Source: Desulfobacteraceae bacterium UBA2174 (GTDB lineage Bacteria > Desulfobacterota > Desulfobacteria > Desulfobacterales > UBA2174). From it: a stretch of 64,000 bases of DNA. A program made the position numbers and the translations under genes. The stretch is from NCBI GenBank assembly GCA_002327445.1, contig DCWA01000041.1, forward strand, positions 1-64,000, in the 5' to 3' direction. The notes under the pieces were generated by a model. That model searched no databases. It was not told the DNA's origin and was given only the letters and a program-made list of their open reading frames with translations. Below, one piece after another: positions 46,035 through 54,067 of the stretch. The stretch's first letter is position 1. The number at the start of each line of letters is the position of its first letter.

Positions 46035-47285
46035 ATGGCCGAAGACCTGAAACAGATGTACCGCACCATCGTCACCGACCATTTCCCGCCGCAGATGGAG
46101 ATCAGCTTCGTGGACGGTTCCCGCCGCCAGACGCTCTTCTACGAAAAGGTCACCTGGCGCATCGACGAAGAGGACCGGGGGCTGCGCTACGGGGAGAACC
46201 CCGGCCAGGAGGCGGCCCTGTACCGGCTGGTCAACGGCAACCTCGTGCTCGGGGAAACCGAGACGATCCAGCCGGGCCAGTACCTGGCGTCGGACATCGA
46301 GCTGCTCCAGTCGGGCAAGCACCCGGGCAAGACCAACCTCACCGATGCCGACAACGCCTTGAACATCCTGCGTTACTTCACCGACCGGCCCACCGCGGTG
46401 ATCGTCAAGCACAACAACCCCTGCGGCGTGGCCCGGGCCGACAGCCTCGAAAACGCCTACCAGCGCGCCTACATGGCCGACCGGGTGGCGGCTTTCGGCG
46501 GCTGCATCGCCGTCAATCGCCCCCTTGACAGGGCCACGGCCGAGGCCGTCGCCGCCCAGTACGCCGAGGTGGTGGTGGCCCCCGAGTTCGAGGAGGGCGC
46601 GCTGGCGGTGCTGGCGCGGCGCAAGAACCTGCGCGTGGTGCGCATCGCCAACATCTCCCGCTTGCAGCAGTTCGTCGGGCAGCGTTGCGCGGATTTCAAG
46701 AGCCTCATCGACGGCGGCATCATCGTGCAATGGTCCTTCGTGCCCCAGGCGCGCACTGCGGTGGACCTGAAGCTCGCCCAGTGCGAACACCAGGGCAGGA
46801 CGTACCGCATCTCCCGTGAACCCACCGCCGCCGAAATCGAAGACCTCCTCTTCGGCTGGCTGGTGGAATCCGGCGTCACCTCCAACTCGGTGATCTACGT
46901 CAAGGACAACGCCACCGTGGGCATCGGCACCGGCGAGCAGGACCGGGTGGGCGTGGCCGAGATCGCCCGGGACAAGGCCTACCGCAAACTGGCGGACCGC
47001 TACTGCTTCGAGGCCTTCCAGACCCCTTACAACGAACTCTCCGACCCGGAACGCCGGGCCGAGATCGACGCCCGCGTGGCGGCGGAAAAAGGCGGGCTGA
47101 TCGGCGCGGCCATGGTCAGCGACGCCTTTTTCCCGTTCCGCGACGGGGTGGACGTGGGGCTTCGCGAGGGAGTGACGGCGGTGATCCAGCCCGGAGGGGC
47201 GCTGAACGACCACCAGGTGATCGACGCCTGCAACGCAGCCGGCGCCACCATGGTCTTCACCGGCCAGCGCAGCTTCAAGCACTGA
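46035..47285 (+). CDS. purH: AICAR transformylase (stand-alone PurH C-terminal domain)
   Basis: This 416-residue protein is the formyltransferase half of PurH. It shows LRYGENPGQEAALY (usually ENPHQ), SGKHPGKTNLTDADNAL, the catalytic KHNNPCGVA, AFGGCIAVNRPLD and GVTAVIQPGGALNDHQVIDACN. It transfers formyl from 10-formyl-THF to AICAR. It has its own ribosome site (AAAGGAG, 7 bp from ATG) and no sign of fusion to the first half. Confidence 0.92.
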   Translation: MAEDLKQMYRTIVTDHFPPQMEISFVDGSRRQTLFYEKVTWRIDEEDRGLRYGENPGQEAALYRLVNGNLVLGETETIQPGQYLASDIELLQSGKHPGKTNLTDADNALNILRYFTDRPTAVIVKHNNPCGVARADSLENAYQRAYMADRVAAFGGCIAVNRPLDRATAEAVAAQYAEVVVAPEFEEGALAVLARRKNLRVVRIANISRLQQFVGQRCADFKSLIDGGIIVQWSFVPQARTAVDLKLAQCEHQGRTYRISREPTAAEIEDLLFGWLVESGVTSNSVIYVKDNATVGIGTGEQDRVGVAEIARDKAYRKLADRYCFEAFQTPYNELSDPERRAEIDARVAAEKGGLIGAAMVSDAFFPFRDGVDVGLREGVTAVIQPGGALNDHQVIDACNAAGATMVFTGQRSFKH

Positions 47286-47442
47286 CGCGGCGCGGTCCTT
47301 TTCCGCATCGTCCGCCGGACGATGCGGATGGCGGCTTGGCATCCGGCGCGACCTGTTCTATATTCGGCAACCCGGCCGGCAGCGGAACGACAATGAGCGG
47401 AAAACCCGGGAGGCCCTGGGGCGCCCCGCGGGAGGATGGCAC

Positions 47443-47730
47443 ATGAAGGATTGGCGGTTTCCCGATTTGAGCGGCAAGATCGTGTTGATCTACCTGACCA
47501 ACCAGTGCGACGAGCACAACGTCGTGCTGGAGCGGCCCCGTTTCGAACAGCAGGGAGACAAGCTGTTCATCGTCGGCGTCTTCGCCGAGGGCACCACCGC
47601 CAACGACTGGGCCACCGGCATCCACACCGCCGTGGCCTGGGACCATGTGGAGCAGTACCTGGTGTTCGACTCCCTGGAAGACTACTTCTACCGCATCTCG
47701 CTGGCCAACGAGAACCAGACCCTCCAGTAG
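47443..47730 (+). CDS. Small protein of unknown function
   Basis: This 95-residue acidic soluble protein (KDWRFPDLSGKIVLIYLTNQ, then GVFAEGTTANDWATGIHTAVAWDHVEQYLVFDS) has no transmembrane segment and no recognised domain. Codon use fits the surrounding genes and a terminator follows, so it is probably real. The ATG is preceded by GGGAGGATGGCAC. It lies 157 bp after purH and may be transcribed with it. Confidence 0.7.
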   Translation: MKDWRFPDLSGKIVLIYLTNQCDEHNVVLERPRFEQQGDKLFIVGVFAEGTTANDWATGIHTAVAWDHVEQYLVFDSLEDYFYRISLANENQTLQ

Positions 47731-47756
47731 CCGGCACCTCGCCGCCGCCAGATGAC

Positions 47757-47788
47757 CCGCCGCCCGCCGCAGGGCGGCGGTTTCGTTT
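47757..47788 (+). terminator. Terminator after the small unknown gene
   Basis: A nine-pair GC stem (CCGCCGCCC/GGGCGGCGG) with a six-base loop, followed by TTTCGTTT, lies between the convergent genes ending at 47730 and 47807. It could serve the plus strand well and the minus strand poorly. Confidence 0.75.
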
Positions 47789-47806
47789 CGGGGCAAGCCC
47801 ACTCCG

Positions 47807-49099
47807 TCAGTCCAGTTCCGGGTCCACCAGCCGCCCCTTGGCATCGAAGCGCAGCGGTTTGGGGGGACCGATAGCCGGTCCCGCCAGGGATTCCAGCTCG
47901 CCCACCAGCGCCCGGCTGGCCCAGAAGTCCTGGACATGACGGGTGTCGCGGATGATGGCCACCCGGGCCTGAACCGGGTCCACGGGCCCGATGGTCGCCA
48001 GGCAGGCCTGGATCGCCTTGCGATCGTCGGGCAAACGGATCGGGATGAAGGCCTTGTGCAGGGACCGGCTCGTCAGGGCGTTGATCAGGGTGGCCTCGTA
48101 GTCGAGCTTTTCGAAGACGGCCTCGGTGATGATGTCGGCGTTGCCAAGGCCGATGGCATTGCCCGCCGTCTTGTCGGTCAGGTCGAGCACGGCCACCCGG
48201 GTGGCCGTGAGGATCGATGAAAAATCGCTCTCCTTCAGGTCGAAGGCCCGGCCGGTGACGTTGGGGTCCATCCCCGCCCCGCTGATCTCCTTGCCGATAC
48301 GCCCGACAATCAGGGCGTCCAGGCGGCTGAAGGGCAGGCGCGGGAAACGGCGCTTGGCCATGTCGAGCAGGGCCCGCTCGCGCGCCACGAGCCGGTCCAC
48401 CGGCACGGCCTCCAGGCAAACGACCCGATCGCTCTCGTTTTCCACCACGGCCAGCCCGAAGCGGAAATTGCTGCGCGCCGCCATTTCCTGGCCCATGGTC
48501 TCCAGCAGTTCGTACCACCCGTGGCGCAGGGCCCAGTGGTGGAAGGCCAACGCCCCGGCGTGCTTGCCCATCCCCACGCAGAGCATCTTGAGGATTCCGC
48601 TTTCCGCCGGCCCCTTGAACTTGGTGTGGGGCTTGACGCGGTTGAGGCAGATGCTGTGGTCGGCCTCGATAAAATCGCGGCCGAAGTACAGCGGCACCTC
48701 GCCCAGGACGGTGCCCAGTTCGACGGTCGCCATGCCGGAGACCACCGGCGCCCCGCAGGCGGTCTCGGTCACCCCCAGCCTTTCCAGGACGGCCTTTTGC
48801 CCGGCGGCGGTGGCGCCGCCGTGGCTCCCCATGGCCGGCACGATCAGGGGCCGGGCGCCCCATTGCCGCAGACCCGCGCAGAGGGCCGCCACCATCTCGG
48901 CCAGCCGGTCGATCCCCCGGCTGCCCACGGCCACCGCTACGCGTTGGCCGGTCCGGATCCCGCTGGCGGGCAGAATCGTTTCCAGGGCCTGGCGCACCGC
49001 CGCGGCCACGTCGCGGACATGATCGTCCGGAGCTGGCCGGGTCACCTGCACAAATTCGGGGAATACGGGATCGGATTCGATGAAATCAGGGTAGCGCAT
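47807..49099 (-). CDS. LarA-family (DUF2088) protein, lactate-racemase-like
   Basis: This 430-residue protein carries the LarA N-terminal domain pattern: VAVAVGSRGIDRLAEMVAAL, PAMGSHGGATAAGQ, NRVKPHTKFKGPAESGILKM and CVGMGKHAGA. LarA uses a nickel-pincer nucleotide and equilibrates lactate enantiomers, while many homologues act on other 2-hydroxyacids or on malate. It is divergently placed from a large FAD/Fe-S dehydrogenase of the D-lactate or glycolate type, which suggests a shared 2-hydroxyacid substrate. The nickel-cofactor genes larB, larC and larE are not in the window. Confidence 0.85.
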   Translation of the reverse strand: MRYPDFIESDPVFPEFVQVTRPAPDDHVRDVAAAVRQALETILPASGIRTGQRVAVAVGSRGIDRLAEMVAALCAGLRQWGARPLIVPAMGSHGGATAAGQKAVLERLGVTETACGAPVVSGMATVELGTVLGEVPLYFGRDFIEADHSICLNRVKPHTKFKGPAESGILKMLCVGMGKHAGALAFHHWALRHGWYELLETMGQEMAARSNFRFGLAVVENESDRVVCLEAVPVDRLVARERALLDMAKRRFPRLPFSRLDALIVGRIGKEISGAGMDPNVTGRAFDLKESDFSSILTATRVAVLDLTDKTAGNAIGLGNADIITEAVFEKLDYEATLINALTSRSLHKAFIPIRLPDDRKAIQACLATIGPVDPVQARVAIIRDTRHVQDFWASRALVGELESLAGPAIGPPKPLRFDAKGRLVDPELD

Positions 49100-49255
49100 G
49101 GGTTGAACGTCTCATTGCGGTTGACGATACCGGCGATCACCGGAGATCGCCTCTTGACAGAAGGCGTATCGTCACCATATCCGAGACGCACCGCGGCGGC
49201 AAGCATTCGGCCGGCCCGCCGGGAACCCTTGCCCAAGGCGAAAGAGAAGATTCAT

Positions 49256-52153
49256 ATGACTTGCCTGTTTTCCACCGAAGATGCCGCCCGCCTGGCCGGT
49301 CTCATTGACGGCGAAGTGGTCACCGATGTGCTGGGCCGCACCCTGCTCTCCACCGACGGCAGCATCTTCCAGATCCTGCCGGCGGCTGTCGTCTACCCCC
49401 GCCATGCCGGCGACGTCCAGGCCGTGGCACGCTTTGCCGCCGAGAAGAACCTCACCATCCATCCCCGGGGCGCCGGCAGCGGACTGTGCGGCGCGGCTTT
49501 GGGGCGGGGAATCGTCATCGACTTCACCCGCTTCATGAACCGGCTCGTCGCCATCGACCGCGACGCGCAAACCTTCACCTGCGAGCCGGGCTACCGCATG
49601 GGCGAACTGGAGGAAGCCCTGGCCGGTACCGGCCTCTTCTTTCCGCCGGATCCCTCCAGCGGCACCTATGCCACCTTCGGCGGGATGTTCGGCACCAACG
49701 CCAGCGGGTCCCATTCGGTCAAGTACGGCAACGTGGCCGACTACCTCGTGGACGCCGAACTGGTGCTGGGCGACGGCCGCCTCTGCCGGCTTGCCGATCT
49801 GTCCGACCTGCCCGCCGAGCGGCTCCCTGAGCCCTTCGACCGGCTCCACCGGCTCTACACCGACCATGCCGCCACCATCGAAACGGCCTACCCCGACACG
49901 GCCTACAACAGCGCCGGCTACAACCTGCGCGGCATGGTGCGCGGCGGCCGCCTGGCGCTCGAGCACCTGCTGGGCGGTTCCGAGGGGACCCTGGCCCTGG
50001 TGACCCGCCTCACCTTCCGTCTGATTCCCAGGCCGGCCTGCGACAGCCTGGTGGTGGCCTACATGGACGACATCCAGGCCTCGGCCCTGGCCGTGCAGCG
50101 CATCATGCCCCTGGGGCCGGCGGGCATCGAAATCATGGACAAGTCGCTCCTTGCCCTGGCCCGCCGCGAAGATCCGGCACTGGCCACATCCCTGCCGCAA
50201 GACGTGGACAACGTGTTGCTCATCGAGTTCGACGGACCGGACGAAGAAACCTGCCAGCAGTCCAACGCGACGGTCCTGGAAGCTCTGGCGGGCTTGACCG
50301 ATCGGGTCCATCCGGCGGCCAGCGCTGCGGAGAAAAAGCGGTTCTGGGCCGTTCGCAAGGCGGCGGTACCGATTCTCTACCGTCTCAAGGGCCGCCGCCA
50401 GATCCTGGCCCTCATCGAGGATGCCGCCGTACCGGTTCGCCATCTGGGCACCTATTTCAGGGAAGTCTACGCCCTGCTGGAGCGCCACGGCGTCCCCTTC
50501 GTGGTCTACGGCCACATCGCCAAGGGGTTGATGCACACCCGCCCCCTGCTCGATCTGAAGGACCCGGCCGACGTGGCCAAGCTGCGGCCCATCGCCGATG
50601 AATTCTACGAGATCGTGGCGGCCCTGGACGGGACGGTGAGCGGGGAGCACGGAGACGGGCGCCTGCGCAGCGCCTACATCCGGCGCCGTTACCCGGCGGT
50701 CTACGACCTGTTTCTGGAGGTCAAACGCCTCTTCGATCCCGACGGGCGGCTCAACCCGGAGATCATCACCCATCACGATCCGGACCAGATGACCCGCGAC
50801 CTGCGCTACGGGGCCGGATACCGCCGCCGCGACGCGGCCCGGCAGGAGCTGGTGTGGCCCGACGGATTTGCCGAGGCCGTGGAACTGTGCCACGGCTGCA
50901 GCAAGTGCACCACCGTGACCGGCGCCACCCGCATGTGCCCGGTCTACAAGGTGACGCGGGAGGAAGCGGCCACACCCAAGGCCAAGGCCAACCTGCTGCG
51001 GGCCTTGATCGGCGGCCGCATCGACGACCAGGCGCAGTACGAGGCGGCCTTCAAGGCGGTCATGAGCCGCTGCGTCCACTGCGGGAGCTGCTTCCGGGAA
51101 TGCCCCAGCCATGTGAACATTCCCAAGCTGGCCGCCGAGGCCAAGGCCCGCTACGCGCGCCGCTACGGCAACCCCCTGCACGACCACCTGGTGACGCGCA
51201 TCGAAATGGCCGGCCGGGCGACCCGCAAGGTCTCCGCGCTGATGCAAACCCTCGCCGCCCCGGCCGCCGCGCGCCGGGCCGCCGAGAAGATCACCGGCCT
51301 TTCGGCCCGGCGACCCATGGTCGCCTTCGCCCGCAATAGTCTGTATGAACGCCTCGGCGCGACGGTTTTCGGGAACGGCCCGCGCCGGGTGCTCTACTAT
51401 GCCGGCTGCGACGCGGCCTACATCCGCCCGTCCATCGGCGAGGCGGCCGTCCACCTCCTGGCGGCGGCGGGATGGCAGGTGCTGGTCCCCCCCCAGCATT
51501 GCTGCGGCCTGCCGATGCTGGCCAAAGGCATGGTGGACGGGGCCCGGCGGCAGATCCGGCAGAACCTGCGCGCCTGGAAAGACCTGGTGGATACGGTGGC
51601 GGCGGTGGCGGTGACCTGCTCGTCCTGCGGTCTGGCCCTGATGACCGAGTGGATCGACCTGATGGGCGCCGAAACCGTCGGCGGCATCGCCGCCAAGGTC
51701 CGTCCGGTCAGCGCCCTGGTCGCCGAGGCAATGGACCGGTTGCCGCTGGCCGACGGCAGCCGCCAGCCGGTGGCCTACCATTACCCCTGCCACCTGCTGG
51801 GCCAGCCCGAAGCGGACAGCTCGGTGCGGATGCTGCGGGCAGTCAAAGGCATCGATCTGAAGGTGCTGGACAGCGGCTGCTGCGGCATGGCGGGCAGCTG
51901 GGGCCTCCACGCGGCCAACGACCGCCTCAGCCGGCGGATCGGCCAGGGCCTGATGGACCGGCTCGATGCTTCCGGGGCCACCGCGGCCGCCACCGATTGC
52001 CCCACCTGCCGCCTCCAGATGGAGCACCTGGGCTCGACGCCGGTATGGCACCCGGTGGAGCTGGTGGCGGCGCGCCTGGAAACCCGGCCAGACCCCGCGA
52101 AAACCGCCGTCTTTTCCTCCGGGCATTGCATTTCAACCGGTTTTCCCGTTTAA
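49256..52153 (+). CDS. FAD-binding and Fe-S D-2-hydroxyacid dehydrogenase (D-lactate type)
   Basis: At 965 residues this fuses a GlcD-type flavoprotein (FAD_binding_4 with PRGAGSGLCG at 70-79, then FAD-oxidase_C ending in DGTVSGEHGDGRLR) to a GlcF-type Fe-S part. The Fe-S part has CHGCSKCTTVTGATRMCP and CVHCGSCFRECP, followed by two CCG domains (QHCCGLPMLAKG; SGCCGMAGSWG). The family oxidises D-lactate, glycolate or similar acids and passes electrons to membrane carriers. An ATG downstream of AAGCGAAAGAGAAG was chosen; the frame is open upstream but would overlap the divergent promoter region. The next gene starts in its stop codon (TAATG). Confidence 0.93.
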   Translation: MTCLFSTEDAARLAGLIDGEVVTDVLGRTLLSTDGSIFQILPAAVVYPRHAGDVQAVARFAAEKNLTIHPRGAGSGLCGAALGRGIVIDFTRFMNRLVAIDRDAQTFTCEPGYRMGELEEALAGTGLFFPPDPSSGTYATFGGMFGTNASGSHSVKYGNVADYLVDAELVLGDGRLCRLADLSDLPAERLPEPFDRLHRLYTDHAATIETAYPDTAYNSAGYNLRGMVRGGRLALEHLLGGSEGTLALVTRLTFRLIPRPACDSLVVAYMDDIQASALAVQRIMPLGPAGIEIMDKSLLALARREDPALATSLPQDVDNVLLIEFDGPDEETCQQSNATVLEALAGLTDRVHPAASAAEKKRFWAVRKAAVPILYRLKGRRQILALIEDAAVPVRHLGTYFREVYALLERHGVPFVVYGHIAKGLMHTRPLLDLKDPADVAKLRPIADEFYEIVAALDGTVSGEHGDGRLRSAYIRRRYPAVYDLFLEVKRLFDPDGRLNPEIITHHDPDQMTRDLRYGAGYRRRDAARQELVWPDGFAEAVELCHGCSKCTTVTGATRMCPVYKVTREEAATPKAKANLLRALIGGRIDDQAQYEAAFKAVMSRCVHCGSCFRECPSHVNIPKLAAEAKARYARRYGNPLHDHLVTRIEMAGRATRKVSALMQTLAAPAAARRAAEKITGLSARRPMVAFARNSLYERLGATVFGNGPRRVLYYAGCDAAYIRPSIGEAAVHLLAAAGWQVLVPPQHCCGLPMLAKGMVDGARRQIRQNLRAWKDLVDTVAAVAVTCSSCGLALMTEWIDLMGAETVGGIAAKVRPVSALVAEAMDRLPLADGSRQPVAYHYPCHLLGQPEADSSVRMLRAVKGIDLKVLDSGCCGMAGSWGLHAANDRLSRRIGQGLMDRLDASGATAAATDCPTCRLQMEHLGSTPVWHPVELVAARLETRPDPAKTAVFSSGHCISTGFPV

Positions 52154-52635
52154 TGCCTGCCATGCTCAGCGACCTGGAAAAACGCGTCATCGCTTCGATT
52201 CAAGGGGACCTGCCCGTCATCCAGCGCCCCTACCAGCAGATCGCCGAAAAATTGGGCATCCCGGAAGACCGGCTGCTGGACATCCTGCGCGATCTGTGCG
52301 CGCGCGGCGTGATCCGCCGCTTCGGCGCCACGCTGCGTCATCAGAAAACGGGGTTCGCCGCCAATGCCATGGGCGCCTGGCAGGTGCCCGAGGCGCGCAT
52401 CGGCGAGGTGGGCGAGATCATGGCCGCCTCGCCCAGCGTTTCCCACTGCTACCGCCGCGATCCGAACGCCCGCTGGCCTTACAATCTCTACACCATGATC
52501 CACGCCGGCGACCGGGAGACCTGCCAGGCCATCGCCGCGGATCTCTCCCGCCGCACCGGCATCTCGGACTACATCCTGCTGTTCAGCCGCCGCGAACTGA
52601 AAAAAACCTCCATGCAGTACTTCGCCGACCCGTGA
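52153..52635 (+). CDS. AhbA/AhbB-like siroheme decarboxylase family protein
   Basis: This 160-residue protein has an AsnC/Lrp-like winged helix (LSDLEKRVIASIQGDLPV, YQQIAEKLGIPEDRLLDIL) followed by the conserved Ahb segment (VIRRFGATLRHQKTGFAANAM, PSVSHCYRRDPNARWPYNLY, TMIHAG). AhbA and AhbB together decarboxylate siroheme in the alternative haem pathway of sulfate reducers and archaea. Only one member is encoded here, and the window has no other haem gene. It is chained to the dehydrogenase by TAATG and to a radical SAM gene by GTGA. The WPYNLYTMIH form is closest to AhbB. It could instead be a regulator. Confidence 0.8.
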   Translation: MPAMLSDLEKRVIASIQGDLPVIQRPYQQIAEKLGIPEDRLLDILRDLCARGVIRRFGATLRHQKTGFAANAMGAWQVPEARIGEVGEIMAASPSVSHCYRRDPNARWPYNLYTMIHAGDRETCQAIAADLSRRTGISDYILLFSRRELKKTSMQYFADP

Positions 52636-53981
52636 GTCCCGCCGCCCCTCGGATCCTGCTGGTCAATCCCTGGATTCACGACTTCGCCGCCTACGACTTC
52701 TGGGCCCGCCCCCTGGGCCTGCTTCTGCTGGCGGCCATCCTGCGCCAACACGGGTACCGGGTGGCCTACTGCGACTGCCTGGACCGATTTCACCCCCGGG
52801 CCGGCGCCCACAGGTCGCCGGAACGCCATGGCCGCGGGCCGTTCCTGAAAACCCCCATCCCCAAGCCGCCGGGGCTGAACGACGTGCCCCGTACCTTTTC
52901 GCGCTACGGGATTCCGGTGGAATGGCTGCGGGAAGACCTGGCCGCCATGGCGCCGCCGGATCTCATCCTGGTCACCGGTTTGATGACCTACTGGGCGTCG
53001 GGCGTGGCCGAGACCATCGCCGAACTCAAGCGCGCCTTTCCCGGGCGACCGGTGGTGCTGGGGGGCATCTACGCCACCCTGCTGCCCGAGCATGCCCGGC
53101 GAAGTTCCGGCGCCGACCGGGTGGTGACCGGGGCCGGGGAAAAGGCGGTGTTGGAATTGGCGGCCGAGATGACCGGCCATCGGCCGGACCTGCGCTTCGA
53201 CCCCGACGACCTGGACACCCATCCGCTGCCGGCGTTGGAGTTGCAGCGCCAAGTGCCTTTCATTCCGCTGCTCACGGCCCGCGGATGCCCGTACCGGTGC
53301 GCCTACTGTGCCGCCGCCATCCTCGCGCCGGTGCGGCAGCGGCGCCGCCCGGAGCGGGTCTTCGAGGAAATCGTCCAATGGCACCGGCGCTTCGGGGTCC
53401 GCGATGTGGCCTTTTATGACGACGCCCTCCTGGTGGATGCCGAGGCCCATGCCCTGCCGCTGTTCGAGCGCATCGCCGCCGCCGGTTTGAACCTGCGCCT
53501 TCACACCCCCAACGCCCTGCACATCGGCTGCCTCGACGACCGGGTCGCCCGGGCCATGCGCCGCGCCGGCATGGCGACGATCCGCCTCGGCCTGGAAACC
53601 ACCGATTTCGCCCACCGCGGCGACCTGGACGCCAAGGTGAGTGCCGGCCAGTTTCAGCAAGCGGTGGCCTGCCTCCGCCGCGCCGGCTTCACCGGGGCCC
53701 AGATCGGCGCCTACCTGCTTGTCGGCCTGCCGGACCAGCCGATGGCGGCGGTGGAAGCGGCCATCGCCGCGGTGCGCGCCGCGGGGGTCACCCCGATTCC
53801 GGCCCATTACAGCCCCATCGCCGGCACCAGCCTCTGGCCGGCGGCCAAACGCGCCGCCCGCTACGACCTGGAGGCCGATCCCGTTTTTGCCAACAACGCC
53901 ATCTGGCCCTGCCGCCCCGAAGGGTTTTCCTGGGCCTGGCTCACCCGTCTCAAGGCCCTCTGCGCGGATGTGGCGGACTGA
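52632..53981 (+). CDS. B12-binding radical SAM protein
   Basis: This 449-residue protein has an N-terminal cobalamin-binding-like domain (ILLVNPWIHDFAAYDFWARP, LLLLAAILRQHGYRV, VVLGGIYATLLPEHA) and a radical SAM core with CPYRCAYC near residue 218. Its later motifs DDALLVDAE and IGAYLLVGLPDQP are typical. The substrate is unknown. The start is a GTG that overlaps the stop of the AhbB-like gene (GTGA), so the two are translated together and presumably act on one pathway. Confidence 0.85.
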   Translation: MSPAAPRILLVNPWIHDFAAYDFWARPLGLLLLAAILRQHGYRVAYCDCLDRFHPRAGAHRSPERHGRGPFLKTPIPKPPGLNDVPRTFSRYGIPVEWLREDLAAMAPPDLILVTGLMTYWASGVAETIAELKRAFPGRPVVLGGIYATLLPEHARRSSGADRVVTGAGEKAVLELAAEMTGHRPDLRFDPDDLDTHPLPALELQRQVPFIPLLTARGCPYRCAYCAAAILAPVRQRRRPERVFEEIVQWHRRFGVRDVAFYDDALLVDAEAHALPLFERIAAAGLNLRLHTPNALHIGCLDDRVARAMRRAGMATIRLGLETTDFAHRGDLDAKVSAGQFQQAVACLRRAGFTGAQIGAYLLVGLPDQPMAAVEAAIAAVRAAGVTPIPAHYSPIAGTSLWPAAKRAARYDLEADPVFANNAIWPCRPEGFSWAWLTRLKALCADVAD

Positions 53982-53993
53982 TTGATCAATGCG

Positions 53994-54033
53994 AAAAAAA
54001 CCGCCTGCACCGGGCGAATGCCGGCGCAGGCGG
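53994..54033 (-). terminator. Rho-independent terminator of the NuoF/GltD-like gene
   Basis: On the minus strand an eight-pair stem (CCGCCTGC/GCAGGCGG) is extended by CCGG/CCGG across a single mismatch and closed by a seven-base loop. It is followed by a run of seven T, 35 bp past the stop of the flavoprotein gene. The end of the convergent radical SAM gene lies 12 bp beyond. Confidence 0.9.
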
Positions 54034-54067
54034 CGGGATCGGGCTTATGCGGGATGGGATGGAAAAC

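Noticed and set aside
48521..49255. N-terminal extension of the FAD/Fe-S dehydrogenase
   Set aside because: The open frame upstream runs antisense through the LarA-like gene. The family N-terminus and a ribosome site point to the ATG at 49256.
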